This document shows, piece by piece, positions 22,582 to 31,414 of a stretch of 44,942 nt of DNA. Position 1 is the first letter of the stretch; the number at the start of each line of letters is the position of its first letter. This DNA is from Pseudomonadota bacterium (GTDB lineage: Bacteria > Pseudomonadota > Gammaproteobacteria > Burkholderiales > Burkholderiaceae_E), in the NCBI GenBank assembly GCA_023388075.1, contig JAEWGX010000116.1, positions 1 to 44,942 on the forward strand, given 5' to 3'. The notes under the pieces are model-generated. The model did no database searches. It worked only from the letters and a program-made list of their open reading frames with translations, and had not been told where the DNA came from. A program made the position numbers and the translations under genes.

Positions 22582-24039
22582 TCAGAGGCCCCAGCGGGGG
22601 ATCGGATGGCTGTCGATGGAGACGCAGACGTTCTTCGGCTCCAGGAACACCTCGAAGCTCCAGGTGCCACCTTCCCGCCCGGTGCCGGAGGCCTTGGTGC
22701 CGCCGAACGGCTGGCGCAGGTCGCGCACGTTCTGGCTGTTGACGAAGCACATGCCGGCCTCCACCGCCGCCGCGACCCGGTGGGCGCGGCCCAGGTTCCC
22801 GGTCCAGACGTAGGAGGACAGGCCGTAGCGGGTATCGTTGGCGATGCGCACCGCGTCGGCCTCGTCGTCGAACGGAATAAGGCACGCCACCGGCCCGAAG
22901 ATCTCGTCCTGCGCGATCTGCATGCGGTTGTCCACGTCGCCAAAGACCGTCGCCTGCACGAAGTTGCCCTCGCGCAGTGACGATGGCAGCTCCGGCGCAT
23001 CCAGCCCGCCGGCGAGCAGGGCCGCGCCTTCCTTCGTGCCGAGCTCGATGTAGCGGCGCACCTTGGCCAGGTGATCGCGGGAGATCATCGGCCCGATGAT
23101 GGTCGACTCGTCCTGCGGGTCGCCGACGCGGATGCGCGCGGCCCGCTCGGCGAAGCGCCGGGCGAACTCGGGATAGATCGAGCGCTGCACGATGATGCGC
23201 GAGCCCGCGGTGCAGCGCTCGCCGTTGTTGGAGAAGATCATGAAGACGGCGGCATCCAGGGCCCGCTCGAAGTCCGCGTCCTCGAAGATCACGAAGGGGC
23301 TCTTGCCGCCGAGCTCCATCGAGAACTTCTTCAGGCCCGCCGCCTGGACGATCCGGTTGCCGGTGGCGGTGGAACCGGTGAAGGAGATGGCGCGCACGTC
23401 CGGGTGCCGCACCAGCGCCTCTCCGGCGGTGCGGCCGTAGCCATGGACGATGTTCAGCACGCCGCGCGGCACGCCGGCCTCCAGCGCCAGCTCGCCCAGC
23501 ATCGACGCGGTGAGCGGCGAGAGCTCGCTCATCTTGAGCACGGCGGTGTTGCCGAAGGCCAGGCACGGCGCGGTCTTCCACGTGGCCGTCATGAACGGCA
23601 CGTTCCACGGCGAGATGAGCGCGCAGACACCCACCGGCTGGAACAACGTGTAGTTGAGCATCACGTTGTCCACCGGATAGGTGTGCCCGTCGGTGCGGGT
23701 GCACATCTCCGCGAAGTAGTGGAAGTTGTCCGCCGCCCGGGGCACAAGCGCCTTCTTCGTCTGGCCGATCACCTGCCCGGTGTCGTCGGTCTCCGTGCGG
23801 GCGATCTCCGGCACGCGGGCGGTGATGAGCTCGCCCAGCCGATGCATGATGCGGGCGCGCTCGGCCTGCGGCGTCGCGGCCCAGCGCGGGAACGCGGCCT
23901 TGGCGGCGGCCACCGCGGCGGCCACCTCGGCCTCGCCGCCCCCGGCCACCTCCGCGAGCACCTGCTGGTTCGCCGGGTTGATCGTCTGGAACACCGTCTT
24001 GCCGGCCACCGGCTCGCCATCGATGAGATGCCTGATCAT
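22582..24039 (-). CDS. hpaE: 5-carboxymethyl-2-hydroxymuconate semialdehyde dehydrogenase
   Basis: 485-residue NAD-dependent aldehyde dehydrogenase. Motifs: SPWNVPFM (143-150), Lys169 in NTAVLKMSE, FTGSTATGNRIV (220-231), general base Glu242 in MELGGKSP and catalytic Cys276 in NNGERCTAGSR. It oxidises the semialdehyde produced by HpaD to the acid. The sequence style (SELSPLTASMLGELALEAGVPRGVLNIVHGYG, QPFGGTKASGTGREGG) and linkage to hpaD and hpaF support HpaE over a generic dehydrogenase. Downstream of the reductase gene by 21 bases, same strand. Confidence 0.93.
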   Translation of the reverse strand: MIRHLIDGEPVAGKTVFQTINPANQQVLAEVAGGGEAEVAAAVAAAKAAFPRWAATPQAERARIMHRLGELITARVPEIARTETDDTGQVIGQTKKALVPRAADNFHYFAEMCTRTDGHTYPVDNVMLNYTLFQPVGVCALISPWNVPFMTATWKTAPCLAFGNTAVLKMSELSPLTASMLGELALEAGVPRGVLNIVHGYGRTAGEALVRHPDVRAISFTGSTATGNRIVQAAGLKKFSMELGGKSPFVIFEDADFERALDAAVFMIFSNNGERCTAGSRIIVQRSIYPEFARRFAERAARIRVGDPQDESTIIGPMISRDHLAKVRRYIELGTKEGAALLAGGLDAPELPSSLREGNFVQATVFGDVDNRMQIAQDEIFGPVACLIPFDDEADAVRIANDTRYGLSSYVWTGNLGRAHRVAAAVEAGMCFVNSQNVRDLRQPFGGTKASGTGREGGTWSFEVFLEPKNVCVSIDSHPIPRWGL

Positions 24040-24060
24040 TGCTGCTCCTGCGCCCGGGGC

Positions 24061-24975
24061 TCAGCGCGCCGCTGGCCTCTCCAACAGCGAGGTGGACGCC
24101 AGCGCTTCCAGCACGGTCACCACCGCGCTCGAATCGATGTGGCCATCGCCGCGCGACTTGACCGCGCGCAGGATCTCGCGCGCGGCGCTGGCGGTCGGCA
24201 GCGACACGCCGGCTGCCTCCGCGAGCCGGAGCGCGCCGGTCAGGTCCTTGTCCATGTTGGCGGCCGAGAAGTGCGGCGGGAAGAAGTCGTGCTTCACCAT
24301 GCGCGGGCCGCGCGTCGCCATCGCGCCGGTCTGCGGGCCGGTCCCGGGCAGCGAGGTCATGTCGATCACCACCTGCGGGTCGATGCCCAGCTTCGTTGCC
24401 AGCACCAGCGCCTCGGCGCAGGCCTGGATCGCGACGCCCATGATCAGGTTGCAGATCAGCTTGAGCGTCGTTCCGTTGCCGTTCGCGCCCGTGTGCAGCA
24501 CCATCTGGCCGAGCCGATCCAGGATCGGCTTGCAGGCGTCGAAAGCCGCGGTGGACCCGCCCACCATGATGCCGAGCCGGCCCTCGGCGGCAACCTTCGG
24601 GCCGCCGGAGACCGGCGCGTCCAGCATCGCGGCACCGGCGGCCTCCACGCGCGCGGCGATGGCACGGGAGGCCTCCGGGGCAATGCTGGCGGAATCGATC
24701 ACGACCAGCTTCGGGTGCACGCCGGCAAGCACGCCGTCGTGCCCGAGGATCACCGCCTCCGAGGCGGCGGCGTCGGTAACCATGGTGAACACCACGTCGC
24801 AGGCGGCGGCCACCTCCTTCGGCGAGGCGGCCCAGCGGGCGCCTTCGTGCAACAGCGCCTCTCCCCGGGCCGGCGTACGGTTCCAGACGGTGAGCTGCGA
24901 ACCGGTCGCCATCAGCCGGCGGCACATGGCCACGCCCATCGTGCCCAGCCCGATGAATCCGATCCTGCCTTCCAT
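24061..24975 (-). CDS. 3-hydroxyisobutyrate dehydrogenase-family reductase (GarR/GlxR-like)
   Basis: 304 residues. N-terminal NAD(P) site IGFIGLGTMGVAMCRRL (5-21), substrate motif DAPVSGGPKVAAEG, catalytic Lys in GNGTTLKLICN, and a C-terminal all-alpha domain ending in MDKDLTGALRLAEAAGVSLP. The family reduces short semialdehydes such as tartronate semialdehyde or oxidises 3-hydroxyacids. GGGGGGAGG precedes the ATG. As first gene of the hpaE-hpaD-hpaF operon it is out of place in the textbook homoprotocatechuate route, where no such step is needed; it may handle the small aldehyde released by the aldolase stage. The exact substrate is open. Confidence 0.88.
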   Translation of the reverse strand: MEGRIGFIGLGTMGVAMCRRLMATGSQLTVWNRTPARGEALLHEGARWAASPKEVAAACDVVFTMVTDAAASEAVILGHDGVLAGVHPKLVVIDSASIAPEASRAIAARVEAAGAAMLDAPVSGGPKVAAEGRLGIMVGGSTAAFDACKPILDRLGQMVLHTGANGNGTTLKLICNLIMGVAIQACAEALVLATKLGIDPQVVIDMTSLPGTGPQTGAMATRGPRMVKHDFFPPHFSAANMDKDLTGALRLAEAAGVSLPTASAAREILRAVKSRGDGHIDSSAVVTVLEALASTSLLERPAAR

Positions 24976-25063
24976 GTGCCTCCCCCCGCGCCGTTATTGG
25001 TTGGCCGATACTATACGGCGGTTGTCCCCGCGTCGATACGCGCCCACGCCCGAGGTCCGCGCC

Positions 25064-26233
25064 ATGCCCACCGCGATCTGGAACGGAGTCATCTCGTTCG
25101 GCCTGCTCAACATCCCGGTGTCGCTCCATTCGGGCTCGCGGTCCACTGACCTGCACTTCCGCATGCTCGACAGCCGCGACAACAACCCGATCCGCTTCGA
25201 GCGCGTGAATGCCGAGACCGGCGAGGAAGTGCCCTGGAAGCAGATCGTCAAGGCCTTCGAATACGACAAGGGCAACTACGTGGTGCTGGACAAGGCGGAC
25301 TTCAAGGCGGCGGCGCCGGACTCGCTGGAGACAGTCGAGATCGAATCGTTCGTCGAGCGCAACGCGATCAATCCGATGTACCACGAGAAGCCGTACTACC
25401 TCGTGCCCGGCAGGAAGGCGGACAAGGGCTATGTGCTGCTGCGCGAGGTCCTGCGGCGCACCGAGCGCATCGGCATCGGCCGGGTGGTGATCCGCACCCG
25501 GGAGTACCTGTGCGGCGTGATGCCCATCGGGGACGCGCTGGTGATGATCCTGCTGCGCTTTCCCCAGGAGCTCGTCACGCCCGACACCTTCGAGCTGCCG
25601 GGCGGGAGCCTGGGGACGCATCGCATCTCCAGCCGGGAGGTGGCCATGGCCGAGCAGCTGGTGGAATCGATGACGGTCGACTTCGATCCCGACTCGTATG
25701 TCGACGACTTCCGCGCGCGGCTGCACGAGGTGATCGATGCCCGGATCCGGGCACAGGAAGGCACGGTCACGACCCCCGAGGCGGAAGAGGAAGACGAGCA
25801 GCCCGCGACCAACGTCGTCGATTTCATGGCGCTCCTGCGCCAGAGCCTTGCCGGCAAGGGCGCCAAGGCCACCGCGACGACGCGGCGAGGGGCGCGCGAC
25901 GCGGCCGGCTCTGAGCCAACGGGAAAGAGCAGCAAGCCGGCCAAGGCCGGCGCAAGGCGCGAGGCGCAAGGCGAGGACGAGAAGCAGGCGCGGTCGAAGC
26001 GGGCTTCCAAGTCGGCGTCCAGGTCGGCTTCCAAGTCGGCGTCCAAGTCGGCGTCCAAGTCCGCTTCGAAGTCGGGTTCGAAAAAGGCATCGAAGTCGGC
26101 ATCGAAGAACGCTTCGGGGTCTTCGTCGAAGAAATCGGGCAGGAAGGCGACGTCGACGACTGCCTCCGGAACCAAGGCAAAGAAATCGGCCCGTGGCGCA
26201 ACTCCTTCGACCACCCGCAGGAAGGCGGCGTGA
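25064..26233 (+). CDS. ku: Ku protein (non-homologous end joining) with long basic repeat tail
   Basis: 389 residues. The Ku core (1-260) opens with the hallmark MPTAIWNGVISFGLLNIPVSL and continues with EKPYYLVPGRKADKGYVLLREVL and the SSREVAMAEQLVESM block. Ku dimers ring DNA ends and recruit LigD, which is not in the window. The usual bacterial Ku is 260 to 300 residues; here residues about 265-389 form a Lys/Ser/Ala-rich tail with an ASKS repeat. Such lysine-rich tails are known in some bacterial Ku proteins to help DNA binding. GAGG precedes the ATG. Divergent from the reductase gene across an 88-base region with an A/T-rich GATACTATAC patch. Confidence 0.93.
   Translation: MPTAIWNGVISFGLLNIPVSLHSGSRSTDLHFRMLDSRDNNPIRFERVNAETGEEVPWKQIVKAFEYDKGNYVVLDKADFKAAAPDSLETVEIESFVERNAINPMYHEKPYYLVPGRKADKGYVLLREVLRRTERIGIGRVVIRTREYLCGVMPIGDALVMILLRFPQELVTPDTFELPGGSLGTHRISSREVAMAEQLVESMTVDFDPDSYVDDFRARLHEVIDARIRAQEGTVTTPEAEEEDEQPATNVVDFMALLRQSLAGKGAKATATTRRGARDAAGSEPTGKSSKPAKAGARREAQGEDEKQARSKRASKSASRSASKSASKSASKSASKSGSKKASKSASKNASGSSSKKSGRKATSTTASGTKAKKSARGATPSTTRRKAA
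26003..26110 (+). repeat. 12-base tandem repeat encoding Ala-Ser-Lys-Ser units in Ku
   Basis: About nine head-to-tail 12-base units of the form GCGTCCAAGTCG, with C/G and T/A variations, inside the ku tail. The frame is preserved because the unit is a multiple of three. Third-position variation between GCG/GCT/GCA and TCC/TCG indicates ageing rather than fresh slippage. Copy number is likely to vary between relatives. Confidence 0.85.
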
Positions 26234-26325
26234 CCGAGCGGCACTGTGGCCGTCGGCCGGACGCCGAAGCGCGCAACGGGGTCACGTCCCCGCGGCAAGA
26301 CGCCAGGAGCGTTCGGCCCTCGGCG

Positions 26326-26649
26326 TCAGGCCGGTGATCGGCCGGTCAGCACGGCGTCGCCTGCCGATGCGGCGCGCTGCTCGCGACGCAGGTTGCGACG
26401 ATAGAGAGACTGGCCGACGATCGCGACGACGATCAGCAGCGCGTTGCTGAAGACGAAGACCCAGTTGCCGAGCAGCCAGCTGTAGGTCACGAAGCCGGTG
26501 GAGGTGGCGAGCTGGCCGATGAAGAGCCAGGAGGACACGCCCATGGTGCTGCCCGACTTCCACTGCGTCACCACCTGCTTGCCCATGGTGGCCAGCAGCA
26601 GCAGGTTGCTGAACCAGCCGATCGCCTCTGTCGTGACCTCTGTCGCCAT
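26326..26649 (-). CDS. Small PQ-loop/SemiSWEET-like membrane protein
   Basis: 107 residues with three hydrophobic segments: AIGWFSNLLLLATMGKQVV, SSWLFIGQLATSTGFVTYSW and WVFVFSNALLIVVAIVGQSL. The segment MGKQVVTQWKSGSTMGVSSWLFIGQ resembles the PQ-loop turn (KQ in place of PQ), as in SemiSWEET half-transporters that dimerise to move small solutes. The C-terminal tail is Arg-rich and cytoplasmic. Start placed at MATEVTTEAIGWF; the longer frame upstream runs into the divergent topoisomerase region. Substrate unknown. Confidence 0.75.
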   Translation of the reverse strand: MATEVTTEAIGWFSNLLLLATMGKQVVTQWKSGSTMGVSSWLFIGQLATSTGFVTYSWLLGNWVFVFSNALLIVVAIVGQSLYRRNLRREQRAASAGDAVLTGRSPA

Positions 26650-26758
26650 GCGCGGCGGTTGGCAAGACGTATGCCCACCTCCCGCCGTTCGCGGGTATGG
26701 CCGTTGCCAAGCGCGGCCATCGCAACCCAAGCCGCGACGGCGGCCAAGGCACACGACG

Positions 26759-27841
26759 ATGGGCGCACTTCGAGAGACGATCGCATCGGCACGGCACACC
26801 GCCGACGTGGCCGTCAGAGCGCTCGAAGCGCTGCTGGCCGAGCACCGGCTGCGCTATGTCGAGGCGACCGAGCTCAGCATCACCCGGCACCGCGCCGGCC
26901 GGGGCTTCAGCTATCGTGACGACCGTGGCCGAGTGGTGCGCGAGAAGGACCTGATCACGCGCTTTCGCCGGCTCGCGATCCCGCCGGCGTGGCAGGAGGT
27001 GCGCCTCGCGCCCGACCCTTGCTGGCACCTCCAGGCGTTGGGGCGTGACGCGCTCGGCCGGCAGCAGCGGCGTTATCACGACGCGTGGGCGGAAGTTCGC
27101 AACGCCGACAAGCTGCGCCGGCTGGTCCGGTTTGCCCGCGCGCTGCCGCGCCTGCGCGCCTCTATCGAGCATGACCTGCAGCGCCCGCTGGACGAGCCGG
27201 ACGGACTGTGCGCGACCGCCGCGCGGCTGGTCGACCTGGCACTGCTGCGCCCGGGTAGCGAGGAAGCGCTCCAGACGATCGGCTCGCGCGGCGCCACCAC
27301 GCTGGCGCCTTCGAACGTCGCGCTCGCGGGCAGCGAGATCCGCCTGTCGTTCAAGGGCAAGTCGGGCAAATGGATCGAGCTGGACATACGGGATCGGCTG
27401 TTGGCCCGGCGCCTCGCCCGCCTGAAGGAAACCAACCGCCGGCGCCTCTTTCGAATCGAGCAGGGCGACACGACCTTCGCGCTGTCGTGCGCGGACCTCA
27501 ACGCCTACCTGCAGCGGGTGGCACGGGCTCCGATTTCGGCCAAGGATTTCCGCACCTTCGACGGAACCGCGATCGCGCTGTGGCGTCTGGCCGGAACCCC
27601 GTTGCCTTCGGCGGGACGCGCCTGCCAGCGGGTGCTGGCCGAAGTCGCGCGCGAGGTCTCGGCTCGGCTGCACAACACGCCGGCAATCGCGCGGGCGAGC
27701 TACATCCATCCCGCCGTGCCGCAGGCATGGCTCGCAGGCGAGCTCGCGGATGAGCGCGGCCGGGCCCTGCTCGCCTCACGCGGCTCCAGGCTCGTCTCGC
27801 GCGAGGAATCGGCGCTTCGGAAGTTCCTGCTCCAACGCTAG
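26759..27841 (+). CDS. DNA topoisomerase IB
   Basis: 360-residue poxvirus-type topoisomerase IB. An N-terminal domain (LRYVEATELSITRHRAGRGFSYRD ... FRRLAIPPAWQEVRLAPDPCWHLQALGRDALGRQQRRYHDAW) leads to the catalytic domain with AKDFRTFDGTAIALWRL and the nucleophile Tyr315 in RASYIHPAV. It relaxes supercoils through a 3'-phosphotyrosyl link. Bacterial enzymes of this type often sit near ku/ligD DNA repair genes, as here (ku lies 525 bases upstream). Start at MGALRETIASARHTADVAVRAL; the longer open frame upstream is antisense to the PQ-loop gene. Confidence 0.92.
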   Translation: MGALRETIASARHTADVAVRALEALLAEHRLRYVEATELSITRHRAGRGFSYRDDRGRVVREKDLITRFRRLAIPPAWQEVRLAPDPCWHLQALGRDALGRQQRRYHDAWAEVRNADKLRRLVRFARALPRLRASIEHDLQRPLDEPDGLCATAARLVDLALLRPGSEEALQTIGSRGATTLAPSNVALAGSEIRLSFKGKSGKWIELDIRDRLLARRLARLKETNRRRLFRIEQGDTTFALSCADLNAYLQRVARAPISAKDFRTFDGTAIALWRLAGTPLPSAGRACQRVLAEVAREVSARLHNTPAIARASYIHPAVPQAWLAGELADERGRALLASRGSRLVSREESALRKFLLQR

Positions 27842-27910
27842 GAGCGCCAACGAAGGCCATTCGTCCGTGAGGTCTCGACACACCGGGTACCGGCACACCG
27901 GTTGCGCCGG
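27842..27910. other. Short convergent gap with imperfect CACCGG repeats
   Basis: 69 bases between topoisomerase IB and the single-domain response regulator, which converge. The segment has two ACACCGG words and the hairpin ACCGG-TTGCG-CCGGT, which could slow polymerase from either side; it has no T-run. Confidence 0.4.
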
Positions 27911-28288
27911 TCAGCCGCCGCCTGCCAATCGCCGCAACGTTTCGAAGAGCTGCCTGGGCACCACCGGTTTCGGGAGGTAGCCGTCGAAGCCGGCTTCCTT
28001 GCAGAGATCGCGGATGTCGTGGGCCGTGTGCGCGGTGAGCGCGACCACGGGCAGGCGATCTGCCAGCTCCCGCGCCTCTCGGGCGCGCACGCGCCCCACG
28101 AGAGTGAAGCCGTCCTCCACCGGCATGGTGACGTCGAACACCGCCGCATCGAAGCTCTCGCCGCGGGCAAGCAGGGCGAAGGCTTCCCTCGCCGAGGCGC
28201 AGCCGACGACCTCGGCGCCCTGCTGCTCGAGCAACGCGACCAGCACGTCGCGCAGATCGCGCTGGTCGTCGACGGCGAGAATGCGCAT
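27911..28288 (-). CDS. Single-domain response regulator (receiver only)
   Basis: 125-residue CheY/Spo0F-like receiver. Acidic pair in AVDDQ (residues 5-9), phosphoacceptor Asp52 in AAVFDVTMPVEDG, Thr in VVALTAHT and Lys in GYLPKPVVP. With no output domain it must act as a phosphate shuttle or by protein contact. A sigma-54-type promoter on the same strand predicts a transcript start near 28327, which excludes the longer in-frame start at 28342 and supports the ATG at 28288. It belongs to the sigma-54 island; the obvious relay partners are the H-box protein (30352-31194) and the NtrC-type activator (28611-30158). Confidence 0.85.
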   Translation of the reverse strand: MRILAVDDQRDLRDVLVALLEQQGAEVVGCASAREAFALLARGESFDAAVFDVTMPVEDGFTLVGRVRAREARELADRLPVVALTAHTAHDIRDLCKEAGFDGYLPKPVVPRQLFETLRRLAGGG

Positions 28289-28337
28289 GCCGCGCAGGGT
28301 CCGAGAGGGGGGATTGATGCTGCCCATGCGGCGACTG

Positions 28338-28353
28338 CGCAATGGTTGTGCCC
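28338..28353 (-). promoter_or_regulatory. Sigma-54 -24/-12 promoter for the single-domain regulator
   Basis: Minus-strand GGGCACA-ACCA-TTGCG. GG (28352-28351) and GC (28340-28339) have the required ten-base spacing, and the GGCAC and TTGC blocks match the consensus TGGCACG-N4-TTGC. Predicted start near 28327, about 39 bases before the ATG. It is back to back with the next promoter. Confidence 0.72.
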
Positions 28354-28370
28354 TGCGCCACCAGGGATGG

Positions 28371-28386
28371 CGGCATGATGCTTGCG
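28371..28386 (+). promoter_or_regulatory. Sigma-54 -24/-12 promoter for the 46-residue peptide gene
   Basis: CGGCATG-ATGC-TTGCG with GG (28372-28373) and GC (28384-28385) ten bases apart. Predicted start near 28397, about 70 bases before the ATG at 28467. It forms a divergent pair with the minus-strand promoter at 28338-28353, only 17 bases away. Confidence 0.65.
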
Positions 28387-28466
28387 GGTATGGTGCTCGG
28401 GCCGGCGTGTCCGAGCCATCATGTCCGGGCCGGAGCCGTCACTTCCCTCGGAAGGAGGAGCACGTC

Positions 28467-28607
28467 ATGATCGAGAACCACCGCAACGGCAGCGAGCGCC
28501 CGGAGCGCGACAAGGCACCGCCGCCGCCGAATCCGCCGGACGACCAGCCCAACCCCTCGGGCATGCCCGCGCCACGAGGCGCCGCTCCTGGTGAGGCCAG
28601 GCAGTAG
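28467..28607 (+). CDS. 46-residue proline-rich peptide
   Basis: A small gene with an excellent ribosome site (GGAAGGAGGAG) six bases before its ATG and a sigma-54-type promoter upstream. The peptide is hydrophilic and disordered: MIENHRNGSERPERDKA, then a PPPPNPPDDQPNPSG core and a Gly/Ala/Arg tail. It has no membrane segment, cysteine or signal. No known family is recognised. The ribosome site and promoter make it more credible than a random short frame. It ends three bases before the convergent NtrC-type activator gene. Confidence 0.7.
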   Translation: MIENHRNGSERPERDKAPPPPNPPDDQPNPSGMPAPRGAAPGEARQ

Positions 28608-28610
28608 CGC

Positions 28611-30158
<1,548 letters not shown>

Positions 30159-30333
30159 CTGTGATTCTGGGATACGGTCTCTCCCTTCGAGGCCCCCGAT
30201 CATAGTCTACCGATCGCCGCTGACTCGCAGGCGGGGCATTCGGGGAGAACCCGCGGGGTCCGATCCGGGACAAGGATTATGTACCGGGCGGCGCCGGCCA
30301 CGAAATGGCCGGGCCACCCAGGCCGAGCGGCCC

Positions 30334-30349
30334 GGCAATGCGATCGCCC
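30334..30349 (-). promoter_or_regulatory. Weak -24/-12-like motif before the NtrC-type gene
   Basis: Minus-strand GGGCGAT-CGCA-TTGCC has GG and GC with correct spacing and TTGC, but the -24 block is GGCG rather than GGCA. It would give a leader of about 165 bases. The 193-base gap to the activator start also holds a perfect CCGGCCA-N5-TGGCCGG hairpin (30294-30312) without T-run. Listed as tentative. Confidence 0.3.
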
Positions 30350-30351
30350 CC

Positions 30352-31194
30352 TCAACGGGCGAGAGCCTGACCGGGCGAGGCCCCGTGCGCGATCAGCAGC
30401 TCGACGCCGCCTTGGGCAGCGGGAACCAGGCGAAGTTGCAGGTTGCAGCGCCGGAAGATGGAGCGGGCGAGCCAGAGCGCCTGCGGCCGGATCTGCGGCC
30501 GCCTGGGTGGGTGCGGCCGCAGCCCGCTGGAGATGCTCTCGAGCGAGGACAGGTCGCCGCTCGCCCCGGGAACCCGGATGCGGAGGACGTCGTCGTCGGC
30601 TTCGATGGCGAGCGGCTCGTCACCCTCGCCCTGCGCCGCGGCCAGCGCGCGCAGCAGCGTGCCGCACGCGTCGCCGAAGGTGGCGCCGGCGGCGCAGGCC
30701 AGGCTGCTGCTTCCCTTGAACGTCCTGAAGGGAGCCAGCCGGGCGATCGCGGCTGGATCGAGCGGCGCATCGGGCTGCCCGTCCATCTCCGAGAGCGAGC
30801 GCTGCAGCTGCGCGAGAAGGTTGCATTCCGCCCCCGGCAGGTCGACCCGCTGCTTGGTCAGCACATCCGAAATGCCGTTCAGGGTCTGGGTCTGGCCCTC
30901 GACACCGCGGCGCAGGCCGAGCAGCGCGCGCCCGACGATGCCGTCCACCGCGCCGAAATGCGCCTCCAGCACCTCGAGCCAGCCGGACATTGCACTGAGC
31001 GGCGTGCGGAGGTCATGGATCAGGGCATCGAGCAGCACCCCGGTCTCGCCGACCTCGTCGATGGCCGCAACCGGGCGCGCAGGCGGCTCGCGTGATGGCC
31101 CCTTCCCTGCGTTTTCCCGGGCATCGGTCTCGGCACGCTGCGGCCGCGCGGACCTTGCGGCCCGACCGGAACGCGCACCCCTCGGTTCATTCAA
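30352..31194 (-). CDS. Histidine-kinase-derived protein: intact H-box, degenerate ATPase domain
   Basis: 280 residues from a TTG start. After a basic, disordered leader (about 50 residues) comes a HisKA dimerisation domain with the phosphorylatable His in ALIHDLRTPLSAMSGWLEVLE. The C-terminal half keeps the length and final pattern of a HATPase domain (ALWLARSIFRRCNLQLRLVPAAQGGVELLI) but has no N-box, DxGxG or GxGxG. It therefore cannot be expected to bind ATP, recalling ChpT/Spo0B-type phosphotransferases. A sigma-54-type promoter on this strand predicts a start at about 31215, and GGGAG lies ten bases before the TTG, which decides the start. No ATG or GTG is usable. Confidence 0.7.
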   Translation of the reverse strand: MNEPRGARSGRAARSARPQRAETDARENAGKGPSREPPARPVAAIDEVGETGVLLDALIHDLRTPLSAMSGWLEVLEAHFGAVDGIVGRALLGLRRGVEGQTQTLNGISDVLTKQRVDLPGAECNLLAQLQRSLSEMDGQPDAPLDPAAIARLAPFRTFKGSSSLACAAGATFGDACGTLLRALAAAQGEGDEPLAIEADDDVLRIRVPGASGDLSSLESISSGLRPHPPRRPQIRPQALWLARSIFRRCNLQLRLVPAAQGGVELLIAHGASPGQALAR

Positions 31195-31225
31195 AACTGC
31201 ATGCTCCCGTGTTTCGCCTGGATAA

Positions 31226-31241
31226 GGCAATTTACATGCCA
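31226..31241 (-). promoter_or_regulatory. Sigma-54 -24/-12 promoter for the H-box protein
   Basis: Minus-strand TGGCATG-TAAA-TTGCC: GG (31240-31239) and GC (31228-31227) ten bases apart and only two deviations from TGGCACG-N4-TTGCW. Predicted start near 31215, about 20 bases before the TTG start codon. Confidence 0.72.
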
Positions 31242-31322
31242 GACACGAAACCAAGCCGAAATGCCCGCCGCCACGCGGGGAAAGAGAAGCTCTTGCGCTG
31301 ATAAGCGCCCAACCCGCGCAAT

Positions 31323-31335
31323 TCTTGCAGCAAGA
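31323..31335. promoter_or_regulatory. Palindrome between two divergent sigma-54 promoters, candidate activator site
   Basis: TCTTGC-A-GCAAGA is a perfect 6+1+6 inverted repeat. It lies 82 bases from the minus-strand promoter at 31226-31241 and 29 bases before the plus-strand promoter at 31364-31379, a plausible location for an NtrC-type activator binding site serving the divergent pair. No second copy with the same sequence was found elsewhere in the island; a looser TTGCATTAACGCA-type repeat lies at about 33650 before rpoN. Confidence 0.35.
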
Positions 31336-31363
31336 GTGCCCCAAGGGCGGCACAATTCGCACG

Positions 31364-31379
31364 AGGCATGCATGTTGCA
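31364..31379 (+). promoter_or_regulatory. Sigma-54 -24/-12 promoter for the ferritin-like/yqj operon
   Basis: AGGCATG-CATG-TTGCA: GG (31365-31366) and GC (31377-31378) ten bases apart; differs from TGGCACG-N4-TTGCA at two bases. Predicted start near 31390, about 25 bases before the ATG of the ferritin-like gene. Confidence 0.75.
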
Positions 31380-31414
31380 TACACCCGTGTCCTTGGGCTA
31401 TGGTGGAGCCGAAC

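Noticed and set aside
22256..25969. 1237-codon minus-strand open frame spanning hpaE, the reductase and ku
   Set aside because: It crosses several genes out of phase and encodes low-complexity Arg/Ala/Gly sequence; a product of the high G+C content.
26003..26110. Short tandem repeats as a possible CRISPR array
   Set aside because: Units are 12 bases, contiguous, without spacers, and encode an in-frame protein tail.
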